64,000 nucleotides of DNA from Opitutus sp. (GCA_024998815.1 JACEUQ010000002.1:318501-382500); one strand, 5' to 3'. Positions 1 through 10,853 are shown, numbered from the stretch's first letter. Numbers and translations: made by a program. The notes: generated by a model from the sequence alone, not told the origin.

Positions 1-1265
<1,265 letters not shown>

Positions 1266-1438
1266 TCGGATGTAGGCGGTAAGCTGCGCGAGAGTGTCGC
1301 GGCGTCAAACGTACACCGGTGGTGCAGTGGTAGAGTTGCGCGAACTTCCCCAGCGGGAAGATGGGGCGGGCGTATTTATTTCGCAGATTTAAAAGCTGAG
1401 AGGTTGCCATTGGACTTCCCCCTGCTTGGGTTCGCACT

Positions 1439-1582
1439 GTGAACTGGCTTTGGATTCTATCAATTCCCGTGGTGTTTATCGGCTGTGTTTTTTGGTTCGG
1501 CCGGAGGCATATCGCCATTCGTCGTCGGGATTGTTGTGGCAAGGGTTGCGGCTGCATTTTCCCCGCTAAACCCAAAGAGTGA
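1439..1582 (+). CDS. small single-pass Cys-rich membrane protein
   Basis: A 47-residue frame starting at GTG. Residues 2-20 form one hydrophobic segment (WLWILSIPVVFIGCVFWF), followed by a basic stretch GRRHIAIRRR and then a cysteine cluster DCCGKGCGC before a short tail. One N-terminal membrane helix, an arginine-rich junction and a CC-x2-CxC tail recall the small FeoB-associated Cys-rich proteins, but no feoB is nearby, so that link is only an analogy. No strong ribosome-binding site is visible and the only in-frame start is GTG. It sits in the gap between hflX and the tol operon, both on the other strand. It could be non-coding; the membrane/charge/cysteine pattern is the only support. Confidence 0.4.
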   Translation: MNWLWILSIPVVFIGCVFWFGRRHIAIRRRDCCGKGCGCIFPAKPKE

Positions 1583-1698
1583 AGCGGCGGGACTGAGGGG
1601 GCGTTTCTGAAACTCTCGCGTCACCCGTTTTTCGAACAAGCACCCGCGGGCTCGATGGCATTCCGCCCTGTCTTCCTCCGCCGCACCAGCCCCTCAAC

Positions 1699-2676
1699 TC
1701 AGAGAATTTCCTTCATCTTAAAGGTGAGCTCGTAGTCGCTGGTCTTAAGGTTGGAGGGCGGACGAGGCAGAGTGATCCGGCGAAACGCCTCCAGCACCGA
1801 GCGGTCGTAATCGTCGTTACGCGACGAGCCAATGATGGTCACACCCACCACGGTACCACTGGAGGTAAGGCGGAACTTAACCGTCGCCTGTAACAAGTCA
1901 CTTAACCCCGTAGGAACGCATTTTTTGTGGGCCTCCATGAGGCGCATTTTCAGCAGGGAAATATAGGCCTCGGAGAGCTCGATGTCTTCACGCGTGAGCG
2001 CCGTGCCGCCCGCGCCACCGATTTTGTTCGCGGTCGAGCCACCGACGACGCCCTTGGCGATGCCTTCGGCGTCGATCCGCTTGGTCGCACCGGTGCCGCC
2101 ACCCGATTTGGCCGAGGTCTGCGAGGGCGACGACTTGCCTTTGTTTTGACGATCAAAGTCCTCCTTGGTCATCCGCTTGGCGTTCAGCGCCGCCTCCTTG
2201 GCGGCGCGATCATCGGCGGCTTTTTGATCGGCCTTGATCTTTTTCTCGATGTTGGCGGCGCGCTTGTCGGCGATGCGGTCCACCATTTTGGCCATATTAA
2301 CCGGTTTATATTCCTTGGGAGCGGGCGCGGCCTTAGGCGGGGTCTTGACCGCGGGGGGCACGGGCGCGGGCTTAGCCGGCGGGGCTGGCTCCACCGGGGA
2401 GGGTTCCGGCTCGGGCGGAGCGGCTTCGACCGGAGAGGGCGTCGGGGTGGGCGGCCCGGGAATCTCGATCTTGATGCCGCCTCCGGGCGTGCCCAGCGCC
2501 GGCGCCTCGGTGGCAGCGAAGTTATCACCCTCGCCCATTACCAATTCAAAAATCTTCGGCGTCTCCTCCTCCGACTTTTTAATTTTCGAGTAGGCAAACC
2601 ACATCACCACGCCCATCAGCAACGCGTGCAGCGTGAGCGAGGCGAAAAACGCCGGGGTGCGGGGGTGCGACGACAT
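1699..2676 (-). CDS. TolA/TonB-type energy-transducing protein
   Basis: Periplasm-spanning partner of the TolQ/TolR (ExbB/ExbD-like) motor encoded just upstream. The 325-residue protein has a short cytoplasmic N-terminus, one membrane helix at about residues 9-27, and a long Pro/Ala-rich stretch (about 55-125) as in TonB linkers. A charged helical part rich in Lys/Ala/Glu (about 130-190), as in TolA, comes next. The C-terminal TonB/TolA domain carries the typical pattern ATVKFRLTSSGTVVGVTI. A GTG seven codons upstream (2697) is in frame, but ATG 2676 gives a normal inner-membrane anchor. Last gene of a tolQ-tolR-tolA operon, 45 nt after the previous gene. Mixed TolA/TonB features make the exact assignment uncertain. 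Confidence 0.85.
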   Translation of the reverse strand: MSSHPRTPAFFASLTLHALLMGVVMWFAYSKIKKSEEETPKIFELVMGEGDNFAATEAPALGTPGGGIKIEIPGPPTPTPSPVEAAPPEPEPSPVEPAPPAKPAPVPPAVKTPPKAAPAPKEYKPVNMAKMVDRIADKRAANIEKKIKADQKAADDRAAKEAALNAKRMTKEDFDRQNKGKSSPSQTSAKSGGGTGATKRIDAEGIAKGVVGGSTANKIGGAGGTALTREDIELSEAYISLLKMRLMEAHKKCVPTGLSDLLQATVKFRLTSSGTVVGVTIIGSSRNDDYDRSVLEAFRRITLPRPPSNLKTSDYELTFKMKEIL

Positions 2677-2721
2677 GGATCTGGGTAAAGGCGACACGCG
2701 TTCAGGCGCGGCGCGGTGGGC

Positions 2722-3150
2722 TTAGTCCGGGGCCTGGGTGTCGAAGGAGATTTTCGACAGGTTGTTCTTCTTTAACTCGTCCATGAGCGTGACGACCTGC
2801 TGCCATTGCAGCGTAAGATCGGCGCGGATACGGATGACCGGTGGCTTCTTCTCGCCGGCGAGCTGGCGTAGGCGCGCTTGCAGCTCGGAGAGGGTCATAC
2901 GGGTGCCGCTGAAAAAATACGCGCCCTGGCGGTCGATGGATATCTGTTGAAACGTGACGTCGGGATCCGGCTTGGACTGGTCGCTCTTGGACTCCGAGGG
3001 CAGGTTGATGGGAATCGTCTGCTCGGCGGTGATGAGCGGAGTGGCGATCATGAAAATGATCAGCAGCACGAAGGCGAGGTCGAGGAGGTTGGTGACGTTC
3101 AACTCCGCGACGGCGTGCATCTGGCGACGCTGGCGAAAGGTGCGGGCCAT
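2722..3150 (-). CDS. ExbD/TolR family biopolymer transport protein
   Basis: Inner-membrane stator component that couples proton flow through the TolQ/ExbB channel to the TolA/TonB protein. At 142 residues it has the family's usual size. After a basic N-terminus, the single membrane helix (about residues 18-40) contains the conserved aspartate in NVTNLLDLAFVLLIIFMIAT, the proton-handling residue of the family. The rest is a periplasmic domain ending in the pattern VVTLMDELKKNNLSKISF. It lies 6 nt behind the ExbB/TolQ gene and 45 nt before the TolA/TonB gene, so the three are surely one transcript. TolR and ExbD cannot be told apart from sequence alone. Confidence 0.92.
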   Translation of the reverse strand: MARTFRQRRQMHAVAELNVTNLLDLAFVLLIIFMIATPLITAEQTIPINLPSESKSDQSKPDPDVTFQQISIDRQGAYFFSGTRMTLSELQARLRQLAGEKKPPVIRIRADLTLQWQQVVTLMDELKKNNLSKISFDTQAPD

Positions 3151-3156
3151 GGTCGG

Positions 3157-3846
3157 TTATTTCTTCGACTCGAGTTCGAGCCGGTCGGCCAGCGAGCTGG
3201 CGTAGTTTTCGATCTCCATGGAAAGCTGCTTTACTTTTCCGAGGAGGAAGTTGTAGCCGAACATCGAAGGAATAGCGACCACCAGGCCGGCGATGGTGGT
3301 GAGCAACGCCGCCGACACGCCGGGGGCGAGGGTGCGAATACTCGCAGTCTGCTGGTCGGCCACTGCGCTAAAGGCCTCCATCACGCCCCAAACCGTACCG
3401 AGCAACCCAATGAACGGCGCACCCGAGACGATGGTGGCCAGGAAGATCATGCTCGTCTCGTAGCGCAGCACCTGGCGGGCGATGGCGCGTTGAATGGCGT
3501 TTTCAGCGTGTTCAAGACGGGCGCGACTGTTGTCTTCACCCTTTTCTTTTAGAATGGAAGCGGCGCGCCAATACGACTCGACGGCATCGGCGAACAGATC
3601 GGCGTAGGGAATGGCTCGCTTGTTACGCAGCGACTCAGGCAGGTCGAGCAAGGTGCGCTCGTCGCGCAGGCGCTGCTCGAAGGCGAGGTTCATATCTTGC
3701 AGCCGCTTGAGCTCATTAAATTTCCCAAACATCACCGTCCAGGCAACCAAACTGAATACACCGAGTCCAACGGTGAGGGCCTGCCCGAAAACATCGGTGT
3801 CACTGAAGATGCGGAGCAGGTTGGCGGAAGCGAGAATGGGTGTCAT
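3157..3846 (-). CDS. MotA/TolQ/ExbB family proton channel protein
   Basis: Inner-membrane proton channel subunit that forms the motor with the downstream ExbD/TolR protein. The 229-residue protein has a first membrane helix at about residues 16-40 and two further helices in the C-terminal half. The conserved MotA/TolQ/ExbB signature is PFIGLLGTVWGVMEAF at about 145-160, and APGVSAALLTTIAGLVVAIP at about 173-192 forms the third helix with the conserved Thr residues. Size and topology match TolQ/ExbB. First gene of a three-gene minus-strand operon. Whether the set is a Tol or an Exb system is undecided because no pal, tolB or TonB-dependent receptor gene is within view. Confidence 0.92.
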   Translation of the reverse strand: MTPILASANLLRIFSDTDVFGQALTVGLGVFSLVAWTVMFGKFNELKRLQDMNLAFEQRLRDERTLLDLPESLRNKRAIPYADLFADAVESYWRAASILKEKGEDNSRARLEHAENAIQRAIARQVLRYETSMIFLATIVSGAPFIGLLGTVWGVMEAFSAVADQQTASIRTLAPGVSAALLTTIAGLVVAIPSMFGYNFLLGKVKQLSMEIENYASSLADRLELESKK

Positions 3847-4218
3847 CGAAAGGCGCGTAAAATTAAAGTCTTAGCGTTGTCGGCTTTGCCGCGCTCCTTC
3901 AATGGAAATCAGGACTGAGCGCACAGGTTCCTTCCGGCCGTCATGCCCACTCCAAGCGCAAACCACCGCGCGGTAAGAATCTATTTGCCGCCCGCCGCCG
4001 CCGAATCTTCCATCGGCCCCTTCCTTCGCATGGACTTCCACTCACGTACTCGGGCGACTTTACTCACGACAAATCCGGCACTCACCGCCTGCGGTCCACT
4101 CGAAGTTTCGGGGTAATTCACTCGCCAGCCTAACGCATTACACCGCAGCCACTCAGCCCGTTATTCCGCTCATCCGACTGGACCACAAACTCCCCTCTCC
4201 GCCCTCCCCTTCCCCATT
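3847..4218. other. intergenic region between divergent tol and tmk operons
   Basis: A 372-bp spacer between two divergently transcribed operons, so it should hold both promoters. No open frame with plausible composition is visible. A pyrimidine-rich tract (ctctccgccctccccttcc) directly precedes the tmk start. I see no convincing -35/-10 pair, tRNA or stem-loop. Confidence 0.5.
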
Positions 4219-4866
4219 ATGCCCCTGAAAAACAAAATCCTCGGTAAACTCGTATCCTTCGAAGGCTCGGAGGGGAGCGGCAAGTCCACTCAAATTTCCC
4301 GCCTCGCCAAACACCTGCAACTGCTCGGCCGCGATGTGATCACCACGCGTGAGCCCGGCGGCACGGAAATCGGCGAGCAGATCCGCAATATCCTAGTTCA
4401 TAATTCCAAGGGCGACGAGATGTGCGCCGAGACCGAGTTGCTCCTTTTCACCGCCGCCCGCGCACAATTGGTCCGCCAGATCATCGCCCCCGCCCTCAGC
4501 AGCGGCACCGTGGTGCTCTCCGACCGCTTCCTCGATTCGACCACGGTTTACCAGGGCATTGCCCGCCGACTCGCCAGCGATCCAGTCAACCTCATCAACC
4601 AGTTCGCCGTTGGCAACGTCATGCCCGACCTCACCGTCATCATCGACGTGCCCACCGAGCTCGGCTTACAACGCATCCGCCAGCGCGCCTCCGGCCTGCC
4701 CGACCGCATGGAGCGCGAGAACATCGATTTCTACAACAAGGTGCGCGAGGGCTACCTGCTGCTCGCCAAAAGCATGCCGCGCCGCTTCCTCGTCATCGAC
4801 GGCTCACACGACGAGGATCAAGTCGAAAAAGCCATCTGGACCGGCCTGCAAAAACTCTTCACCTGA
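4219..4866 (+). CDS. tmk: thymidylate kinase
   Basis: Phosphorylates dTMP to dTDP in dTTP synthesis, in the cytoplasm. The 215-residue length is normal. The P-loop FEGSEGSGKST lies at residues 14-24, the substrate-binding TTREPGGTEIGE at about 40-51, and the DR motif (LSDRFLDSTTVYQG) at about 97-110. The lid region is LQRIRQRASGLPDRME. The gene starts at ATG and is followed after 5 nt by the holB GTG, so the two are translationally close and form a DNA-replication operon, an arrangement common in bacteria. Confidence 0.96.
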   Translation: MPLKNKILGKLVSFEGSEGSGKSTQISRLAKHLQLLGRDVITTREPGGTEIGEQIRNILVHNSKGDEMCAETELLLFTAARAQLVRQIIAPALSSGTVVLSDRFLDSTTVYQGIARRLASDPVNLINQFAVGNVMPDLTVIIDVPTELGLQRIRQRASGLPDRMERENIDFYNKVREGYLLLAKSMPRRFLVIDGSHDEDQVEKAIWTGLQKLFT

Positions 4867-4871
4867 AAACC

Positions 4872-5834
4872 GTGCCCGCGCCCTCGCTGCCTTGGCCTGC
4901 CTCGCTGACCGGCACCCCCGCCGTCGCGGTGATCGAACGCGCCATCGAGCGGCGGCGACTCTCGCATAGCTTGCTCATCACCGGCGAGGACCACGACATC
5001 CTGCTGGCCGTTGCCCACGCGATCGCCGACCGCCTGCTCAATACCCCGCAGTCTAGCGCGCCGTTCCCACCCGAGTCCCACCCCGATTGCTTCCACCTGC
5101 GTCCGGCGAAAAAAATGCGCCAGATCAGCGCCGACGCGACCCGCGAGCTCATCGGCAAGGTTCAAGTCTCGGCCACCGTCGCCACCCAGAAAGTCGCCAT
5201 CATTCACGAGTGCGACCGCATGAACGTCTCGGCCGCCAATATTTTCCTCAAAACCCTGGAGGAGCCGCCGGCCAACACCAGCCTGCTGCTGCTGACGACC
5301 CGCCCCTACGCGCTGCTCACCACCATCCGCAGCCGCTGCCTGCATTTCCGCTTCCCCGGCGTGGGCGCTACCTTCACTCCCGACGGCTGGAGCGCCTGGA
5401 TCACCGATTACCAAGCGTGGCTGGGCCGTTTAGCCGAAGGGGTGTCCGAAAAAAAATCCGTCGCCGACTCGGTTTTCGGGGCCTACGGACTGACTGCGCG
5501 CTTCGCTGCGGTGCTGGACTTCGCCACCGCCGAGATCTGGAAAAAACAAAAGGCGGCCCTTGCCGTGGAACTCACCGACGACGAGGAGGAGGCCATGGAA
5601 ACGGGCATCGCCAACGGCCTGCGCGCCCGCCTGTTTGCCGACATCGAACGGGCGACGCGCAACTTCGCCCTGCCCGCGCTGCGCCAGAACACCGGAACCG
5701 CCCGCCGCGCCCTCACCGGTGCCATCGACAAACTCGAACATGACGTCGGCCTGCTCCGGTTAAACCTAAACGAGTCCGCCGCGCTGGAGGACTTTTTGCT
5801 CAGTTCGTTGCGCCTTTGGTCAGCCCGCAAATAA
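4872..5834 (+). CDS. holB: DNA polymerase III delta' subunit-like clamp-loader protein
   Basis: Clamp-loader subunit of the replicase. The open frame extends far upstream through tmk, but homology-like sequence begins at the GTG 5 nt behind the tmk stop, giving 320 residues (PAPSLPWPASLTGTPAVAVI...). The AAA+ fold is seen as RRLSHSLLITG (degenerate P-loop region), then KVAIIHECDRMNVSAANIFL (Walker B/sensor region), followed by KTLEEPP and SLLLLTTRPYALLTTIRSRC (sensor 1/SRC motif). Lack of a perfect P-loop is typical of delta'. Operon with tmk. Assignment is firm at family level. Confidence 0.92.
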   Translation: MPAPSLPWPASLTGTPAVAVIERAIERRRLSHSLLITGEDHDILLAVAHAIADRLLNTPQSSAPFPPESHPDCFHLRPAKKMRQISADATRELIGKVQVSATVATQKVAIIHECDRMNVSAANIFLKTLEEPPANTSLLLLTTRPYALLTTIRSRCLHFRFPGVGATFTPDGWSAWITDYQAWLGRLAEGVSEKKSVADSVFGAYGLTARFAAVLDFATAEIWKKQKAALAVELTDDEEEAMETGIANGLRARLFADIERATRNFALPALRQNTGTARRALTGAIDKLEHDVGLLRLNLNESAALEDFLLSSLRLWSARK

Positions 5835-5951
5835 GCGGCGCGTCGGGGGTTTGATGCTAGGCACCTTCCGCTCCAGTCATGAGCAGAACCCACCCTCGGG
5901 ACACCAGCAACGAGCCGCAATGAGTGAGCGCACGCACGAAACCGCAGACAC

Positions 5952-5983
5952 AAAAAAAGCGCGAAGGCTAAACCTTCGCGCTT
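5952..5983 (-). terminator. Rho-independent terminator of ftsH
   Basis: Perfect inverted repeat GCGCGAAGG / CCTTCGCGC (arms 5959-5967 and 5973-5981), extended by two A-T pairs, with a 5-nt loop. On the minus strand it is followed by a run of seven T. It lies 18 nt past the ftsH stop. Confidence 0.9.
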
Positions 5984-6000
5984 GTTGGCTTCGGCTAAAA

Positions 6001-8010
6001 TCAGGCCGGAGACGGTGCAGGGTTACCGCCAAGCCCCTCGTGAGCGTCTTTCGCTTTCTTGGCCGGCTTGTCGTCGGCCGATGGAGGCAAGGCCGGAGGG
6101 AGTTCGCGGATAACGGGCGAGCTAATTGCGCCGGTCTGCACGATCTCCATGACGTGTTTGCCCTCGATGGTCTCGTACTCAAGCAGCGCCTCGGCGATTT
6201 TATCCAGGGCCGGACGGTGGGCGCTGATGATCTCGGTGGCCCGCGCGTATTGCTCGTTGATAATACGCGTGATCTCCGCATCGATCTTGCGCGCGGTCTC
6301 CTCGCTGTAGGTGTGGCTGCGACCGATTTCGCGTCCAAGGAAAACCGTGTCCTGGTTATCCCCGTAGGCGATGGGACCGAGCGAACTCATGCCCCAATCA
6401 CACACCATGTGTCGGGCTATTTTGGTGACATGCTTGATGTCGCCGTAGGCCCCGCTGCTGACATCGTCCATGACCAATTCTTCGGCGATGCGTCCGCCCA
6501 TGCCCATGGCAATTTGCCCGAGCATGCGCTTCTTTTCCTGGGTCAGCAGGTCTTTTTTCGGAATGAACATGGTGCTGCCGAGTGAACGGCCGCGCGGGAT
6601 GATGGTGACCTTGTGCACCGGCACGGTGCCGTCATCCAAGATGGTCTGCACGATGGCGTGGCCGGCCTCGTGGTAAGCGGTGAGCTTCTTTTCGCGATCG
6701 TCCATCACGCGGCGGCGCTCGCGTCCGAACTGAACCTTTTCGCGCGCATCGTCGACGTCGATCATCTCGACCTTTTTCTTGTTACGACGGGCGGCGAGCA
6801 ACGCGGCCTCGTTGAGTAAATTGGCCAAGTCCGCGCCGGAGAGGCCCGGAGTCCCACGCGCAATGACGTTGAGGTCGACGCTGTCAGCCATGGTGATCTT
6901 GCGGGCATGCACGCGCAGGATCTGTTCGCGGCCCAGCACGTCGGGCAGGTCGACGTAAACCTGGCGGTCAAAACGACCCGGCCGCAACAGGGCCTGGTCG
7001 AGCACATCGGCCCGGTTGGTCGCAGCGATGATGATCACGCCCTCGGTGGTGTCGAAGCCGTCCATCTCGACGAGCATCGAGTTAAGCGTTTGCTCGCGCT
7101 CGTCGTTACCGCCACCAAGACCGGCTCCGCGCTGACGGCCGACCGCGTCGATCTCGTCGATAAAGATAATGCACGGCGCGTTCTTACGGCCCTGCTCAAA
7201 CATATCGCGCACACGGCTTGCACCCACGCCGACGAACATCTCGACGAAGTCGGAACCGGAGATACTGAAAAAGGGCACATCGGCCTCGCCGGCAACCGCC
7301 TTGGCGAGGAGCGTTTTACCCGTACCGGGAGGACCGACCAGCAGCAAACCCTTAGGAATCTTACCGCCCATTTTCTGGAATTTCTTGGGGTCCTTAAGGA
7401 ACTCGACGACCTCGGAAACCTCCTCTTTAGCCTCATCGCAACCGGCCACCTCGGCGAACGTGATTTTTTCACGATCACGGGACAGTAGCTTGGCGCGGCT
7501 CTTGCCGAAGCTCATCGCGCCCCGACCGGCTTGGCGCAGTTGGCGAACAAACAAGAAATAAAGCAGGCCGATGATCAACAGAACCGGCAGCAGGTTCATG
7601 ATCAGCCCAGACCAGGCATTGGAAACGGGCGGCTCCTCGAAGACCTTCGATTTTTGCAGGATTTCCAGGTTGGACTCGGTCAGGTTACCGGAGGCGCGGA
7701 ATTGGTCGGTTTTGCCGGTCTCGGAGTCGAGCGTCGCGGTCTTGGTTTTACCGGTGAGCGTCGCGCCGTTACGTCCGTAGGAAACATCGTAGCGGATGAT
7801 GCCCGAGGCGACCTGATCTTGCTCGGCCAACTCAATCACCTGCTGCAACTTCAAGGTGGCCGGTACCGTCGTGTGAGCGGGGCTAAACAGATAAAGGGCG
7901 ACAACGGCTGCGATGATCGACAACCAGATCAAGGACACTTTTACCGGGAAACGGTCCGGCGGAAGGTTCTTTAGCGGGCGGCGTTTGAGGTCGTTTTTGG
8001 GATCAGACAT
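6001..8010 (-). CDS. ftsH: ATP-dependent zinc metalloprotease FtsH
   Basis: Membrane-anchored AAA+ protease that degrades misfolded membrane proteins and regulatory substrates. The 669-residue protein has two membrane helices (about 25-43 and 133-154) around a periplasmic domain. The AAA module has Walker A GPPGTGKT at 226-233, Walker B IIFIDEID at 281-288 and the SRH with [10 protein letters not shown]. The M41 zinc site HEAGH is at 447-451. The C-terminal tail is rich in Pro/Ala/Lys. It follows tilS on the same strand with a 114-nt gap, the tilS-ftsH linkage seen in many bacteria, and ends at a clear terminator. Confidence 0.98.
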   Translation of the reverse strand: MSDPKNDLKRRPLKNLPPDRFPVKVSLIWLSIIAAVVALYLFSPAHTTVPATLKLQQVIELAEQDQVASGIIRYDVSYGRNGATLTGKTKTATLDSETGKTDQFRASGNLTESNLEILQKSKVFEEPPVSNAWSGLIMNLLPVLLIIGLLYFLFVRQLRQAGRGAMSFGKSRAKLLSRDREKITFAEVAGCDEAKEEVSEVVEFLKDPKKFQKMGGKIPKGLLLVGPPGTGKTLLAKAVAGEADVPFFSISGSDFVEMFVGVGASRVRDMFEQGRKNAPCIIFIDEIDAVGRQRGAGLGGGNDEREQTLNSMLVEMDGFDTTEGVIIIAATNRADVLDQALLRPGRFDRQVYVDLPDVLGREQILRVHARKITMADSVDLNVIARGTPGLSGADLANLLNEAALLAARRNKKKVEMIDVDDAREKVQFGRERRRVMDDREKKLTAYHEAGHAIVQTILDDGTVPVHKVTIIPRGRSLGSTMFIPKKDLLTQEKKRMLGQIAMGMGGRIAEELVMDDVSSGAYGDIKHVTKIARHMVCDWGMSSLGPIAYGDNQDTVFLGREIGRSHTYSEETARKIDAEITRIINEQYARATEIISAHRPALDKIAEALLEYETIEGKHVMEIVQTGAISSPVIRELPPALPPSADDKPAKKAKDAHEGLGGNPAPSPA

Positions 8011-8124
8011 TTAAGGGTGTGACTTGGGTTTAAAGTGGGTGTTCCCCTCTTTTAGTCAATTGGCCCAGCCATTGAAGTGGCGAGGGAATTCCGCTCGTTA
8101 AAGGCCGGTGGAGGCGAAAGAAAC

Positions 8125-9174
8125 TCATTCCTTCTGACGTTGGCGCTGCCGCTTATCTTCTAAAGCGAGGACGCCCTTGCGAATCACGGCCAACCCGCTC
8201 CGCCCGAGGCTGAATCGCGTAAATGCCCCCCTTTCCACCGCTGCCAGCAATGAGTTAAATCCCTGCCGCGAGAGGTCGCCGGTGTCCGCCTGCGCCACCA
8301 ACCAGCGGTGCAACGCCCTCCGCACCACCGCGCGCGGCAAGCCGTGCAATCTAATGACATCAAGTCGTTTGCCATCAGCCGACACCGGTGCGACTGCGTC
8401 CACCCAGGCCTCCAGCGCAATGTCATCCTCTTCGAGTAACTCCCTCGACAAGGCGGCGCCGGCCAGCGCATCGCGGCCCCCAGTGGCGGCTTTCCATTCG
8501 GGAAGCCCAGAATGACGCAAGCGGTTGCGCTGATATGCTTCCGTCGCGTTGCTGGCGTCCTCCCGCCAAACGACGCCCAGACCGGCGAGCGCGGCCACGA
8601 TCTCGGCTTTTTTTAAGGTGAGCAGTGCGCGCACGTGAACACGCCCGGCCGGCATGAGTTGGAGCGGACGCGGTGCGGCCAATCCCGCGGTTCCGCTGCC
8701 CCGGGCGATGCGCATGAGCAGGGTTTCCGCGATATCGTCCTGTTGGTGCCCGAGCCAAAGGGCGTGGATACGACGCCGGGCGAGCTCGCGTTGAAAAAAT
8801 GCAAAGCGTGCCGTGCGCGCCTCGGCCTCACTGGCCTGAGCGCGGGCCTCGGCCCATTTACCGCCGACAAAACGCACCCCTAAAGCGGCGCAGACCCGCG
8901 CGCAAAACTGGGCATCGGCAGTGGACGCCCGCCCGCGCAAGCGGTGATCAAAATGCAAAGCGAGTAAGCGCCTCCGCCGGTCCGGCCAATGCGCCCAGAG
9001 CAACAGCAAGAGCGCGAGCGAGTCCGCCCCGCCGGAAAACGCCACCGCCCACGCCCCCCGCGCGGCGGCGGATTCGCCCCCCGCCCACGCCACCACGGCG
9101 GGATGAAGCGCGGAGCGCGGAACAAGCTCGGCCAAGCGGTTGGCTAGCGCCGGCCAGTCGTTTTTTTTAGCCAC
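8125..9174 (-). CDS. tilS: tRNA(Ile)-lysidine synthetase
   Basis: Makes lysidine at position 34 of tRNA-Ile(CAU) using ATP and lysine, changing codon reading from AUG to AUA. The 349-residue protein has the N-type ATP pyrophosphatase PP-loop SGGADS at 47-52, then HFDHRLRG and the ALWLGHQQDDIAETLLMRIA segment, both typical of TilS. The C-terminal part is short relative to E. coli TilS, consistent with the shorter form of the family. Internal composition is very Ala/Arg-rich. It lies between serS and ftsH, all on the minus strand. Confidence 0.93.
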   Translation of the reverse strand: MAKKNDWPALANRLAELVPRSALHPAVVAWAGGESAAARGAWAVAFSGGADSLALLLLLWAHWPDRRRRLLALHFDHRLRGRASTADAQFCARVCAALGVRFVGGKWAEARAQASEAEARTARFAFFQRELARRRIHALWLGHQQDDIAETLLMRIARGSGTAGLAAPRPLQLMPAGRVHVRALLTLKKAEIVAALAGLGVVWREDASNATEAYQRNRLRHSGLPEWKAATGGRDALAGAALSRELLEEDDIALEAWVDAVAPVSADGKRLDVIRLHGLPRAVVRRALHRWLVAQADTGDLSRQGFNSLLAAVERGAFTRFSLGRSGLAVIRKGVLALEDKRQRQRQKE

Positions 9175-9255
9175 GGCGGATACGGGGGAACGCGGAGAAT
9201 TCAGTTAAAGTTAACTCCTGCCGCGTTCACCCGGTCGATGCGCGAGAACTCAGGT

Positions 9256-10524
9256 TCAGGCGAACGTCAGGTATTCCTTGCCGAAATACGGCACGAGCGC
9301 GGAGGGAATTTTCACGCGGCCGTCGGCTTGGAGGTTGTTTTCCAACAGAGCAGCCAACACGCGCGGCACGGCGAGGCCGGAGCCGTTGATGGTGTGCACC
9401 AACTCGGGCTTGCCGTCCTTGCCGCGGAAACGGATCTGCGCACGGCGCGCCTGGAATGTCTCAAAGTTGGAACAGCTCGACACCTCCAACCAGCGCTTCT
9501 GCCCGGCCGACCAGACCTCGATGTCGTACTTTTTCGCTTGGGAAAAACCCAGGTCGCCGCCGCACATGAGCAGCACGCGGTAAGGCAGCCCGAGCAGGCG
9601 CAGGAGGTTTTCGGCGTCGTCGCGCAACGCATCCAACTCAGCGTAGCTGGTGGAAGGATGGACCCACTTGAGCAGTTCCACTTTGTCGAACTGGTGCAGA
9701 CGGTTGAGCCCTCGCACGTCCTTGCCGTAACTGCCCGCCTCGCGGCGGAAACAAGGCGTGTAGGCGCAGCGCTTCACGGGAAGCGCTGCCTCGTCGAGGA
9801 TCTCGTCGCGGAAGAAATTCGTGAGTGGCACCTCGGCGGTCGGCACGGCATAAAAACCGTCAGCGACGGCCTCGTACATCTGGCCCTCTTTGTCGGGCAA
9901 CTGGCCGGTGGCGGTGGCGCTGGCGGCGTTGACGAAGATCGGCGGGTTTACCTCCACGTAGCCGGCCTTACCATCCTCCTCGATGAAGAACTGCAGCAAC
10001 GCGCGGACGATGCGTGCACCGTCACCAATATAGAACGGGAAACCGGCGCCGGTGACCTTGGCCCCGCGGGCGAAGTCGAAGAGTTTTTCAAACCCGGCGA
10101 TTTCCCAGTGAGCCTTGGCGTCGGGCGAGAGACCGTCGCACGAACCCCAGGTGGAGAAAACCACATTTTCCTCGGGGGTGCGGCCCTCGGGCACGGAAGC
10201 GTGGGGGATGTTGGGCAACGTCATCAGGGCCTGCTTGAGGCGGTCCTCGACGTCCTTAAGGGCAACTTCGCCGTCCTTGGCCAGTGCGGAGACAGCCTTC
10301 ATTTCCTGCACCTTGGCGATGAACTCGGGAGAGCCCTTGGGCAGCTTGGCCATGTCGGTGTTGGCGGCCTTTTGTTGGGCGCGGAGTGCCTCCACCAACT
10401 GAAGCTGATTACGCCAGTCGGCATCGAGCGCGAGGATGGCGTCGACATCGACGGAAAGGTGTTTTTTGGCAATCGCCGCCCGGACAAGGTCGGGCGACTC
10501 ACGGAGGAGCTTGGGATCGAGCAT
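9256..10524 (-). CDS. serS: seryl-tRNA synthetase
   Basis: Charges tRNA-Ser (and tRNA-Sec where present). Start placed at the ATG giving MLDPKLLRESPDLVRAAIAK, the canonical N-terminus, ten codons inside a longer frame; the product is 422 residues. The N-terminal two-helix coiled coil spans about 25-105. The class II core shows motif 2 around PCFRREAGSYGKDVRGLNR and motif 3 near INGSGLAVPRVLAALLENN. A tRNA-Ser(CGA) gene lies about 230 bp away on the other strand. A 434-codon frame opposite this gene is a shadow. Confidence 0.97.
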   Translation of the reverse strand: MLDPKLLRESPDLVRAAIAKKHLSVDVDAILALDADWRNQLQLVEALRAQQKAANTDMAKLPKGSPEFIAKVQEMKAVSALAKDGEVALKDVEDRLKQALMTLPNIPHASVPEGRTPEENVVFSTWGSCDGLSPDAKAHWEIAGFEKLFDFARGAKVTGAGFPFYIGDGARIVRALLQFFIEEDGKAGYVEVNPPIFVNAASATATGQLPDKEGQMYEAVADGFYAVPTAEVPLTNFFRDEILDEAALPVKRCAYTPCFRREAGSYGKDVRGLNRLHQFDKVELLKWVHPSTSYAELDALRDDAENLLRLLGLPYRVLLMCGGDLGFSQAKKYDIEVWSAGQKRWLEVSSCSNFETFQARRAQIRFRGKDGKPELVHTINGSGLAVPRVLAALLENNLQADGRVKIPSALVPYFGKEYLTFA

Positions 10525-10751
10525 GGTGTGGAAAGGCGTTAAAAGCGTGAGCACAACCCACCGAGCGCCGGATGGGAATAGCGAAGTTTTGATCCGGCCA
10601 AGACGGCACTCAGTGGGAAACGCCTCGCAGGCTGCGTGAACGCTCCCGATTTCGAAGCGCCCACAACCTGAGTTGCGGGCAATCCAACCGGAGGCATTAT
10701 TTTCGGCTTCCGTTTTGAAATTGGAGTCCTACGTTGTGCAGTCCACACAAC

Positions 10752-10841
10752 GGAGAGGTGGCAGAGTGGTCGATTGTACCTGACTCGAAATCAGGCGTGC
10801 CCGCAAGGGTACCGGGGGTTCGAATCCCTCCCTCTCCGCCA
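10752..10841 (+). tRNA. tRNA-Ser (CGA anticodon)
   Basis: Ninety nucleotides including encoded CCA. The acceptor stem is GGAGAGG with CCTCTCC plus discriminator G and CCA. The anticodon stem is CCTGA/TCAGG with loop CTCGAAA, giving CGA. A long class II variable arm is followed by the T-arm with GGTTCGAATCC. The 3' part from 10817 on is the left copy of the 37-bp repeat that marks the integrated element. The gene is intact after integration. Confidence 0.96.
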
Positions 10842-10853
10842 GTTATCTCGCTC
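10817..10853. repeat. attL, 37-bp direct repeat in tRNA-Ser
   Basis: Identical over 37 bp to 48898-48934. It covers the T-arm, acceptor 3' strand and CCA of the tRNA and 12 bp beyond. Sequence diverges directly after it, which is what site-specific integration leaves behind. Confidence 0.93.

Noticed and set aside
4422-4871. Upstream extension of the holB frame through tmk
   Set aside because: The extension encodes only Arg/His/Pro-rich sequence in an alternative frame of tmk; homology-like protein starts at the GTG at 4872.
9238-10542. 434-codon frame on the plus strand across serS
   Set aside because: Mirror frame of seryl-tRNA synthetase, which has all class II motifs on the minus strand.
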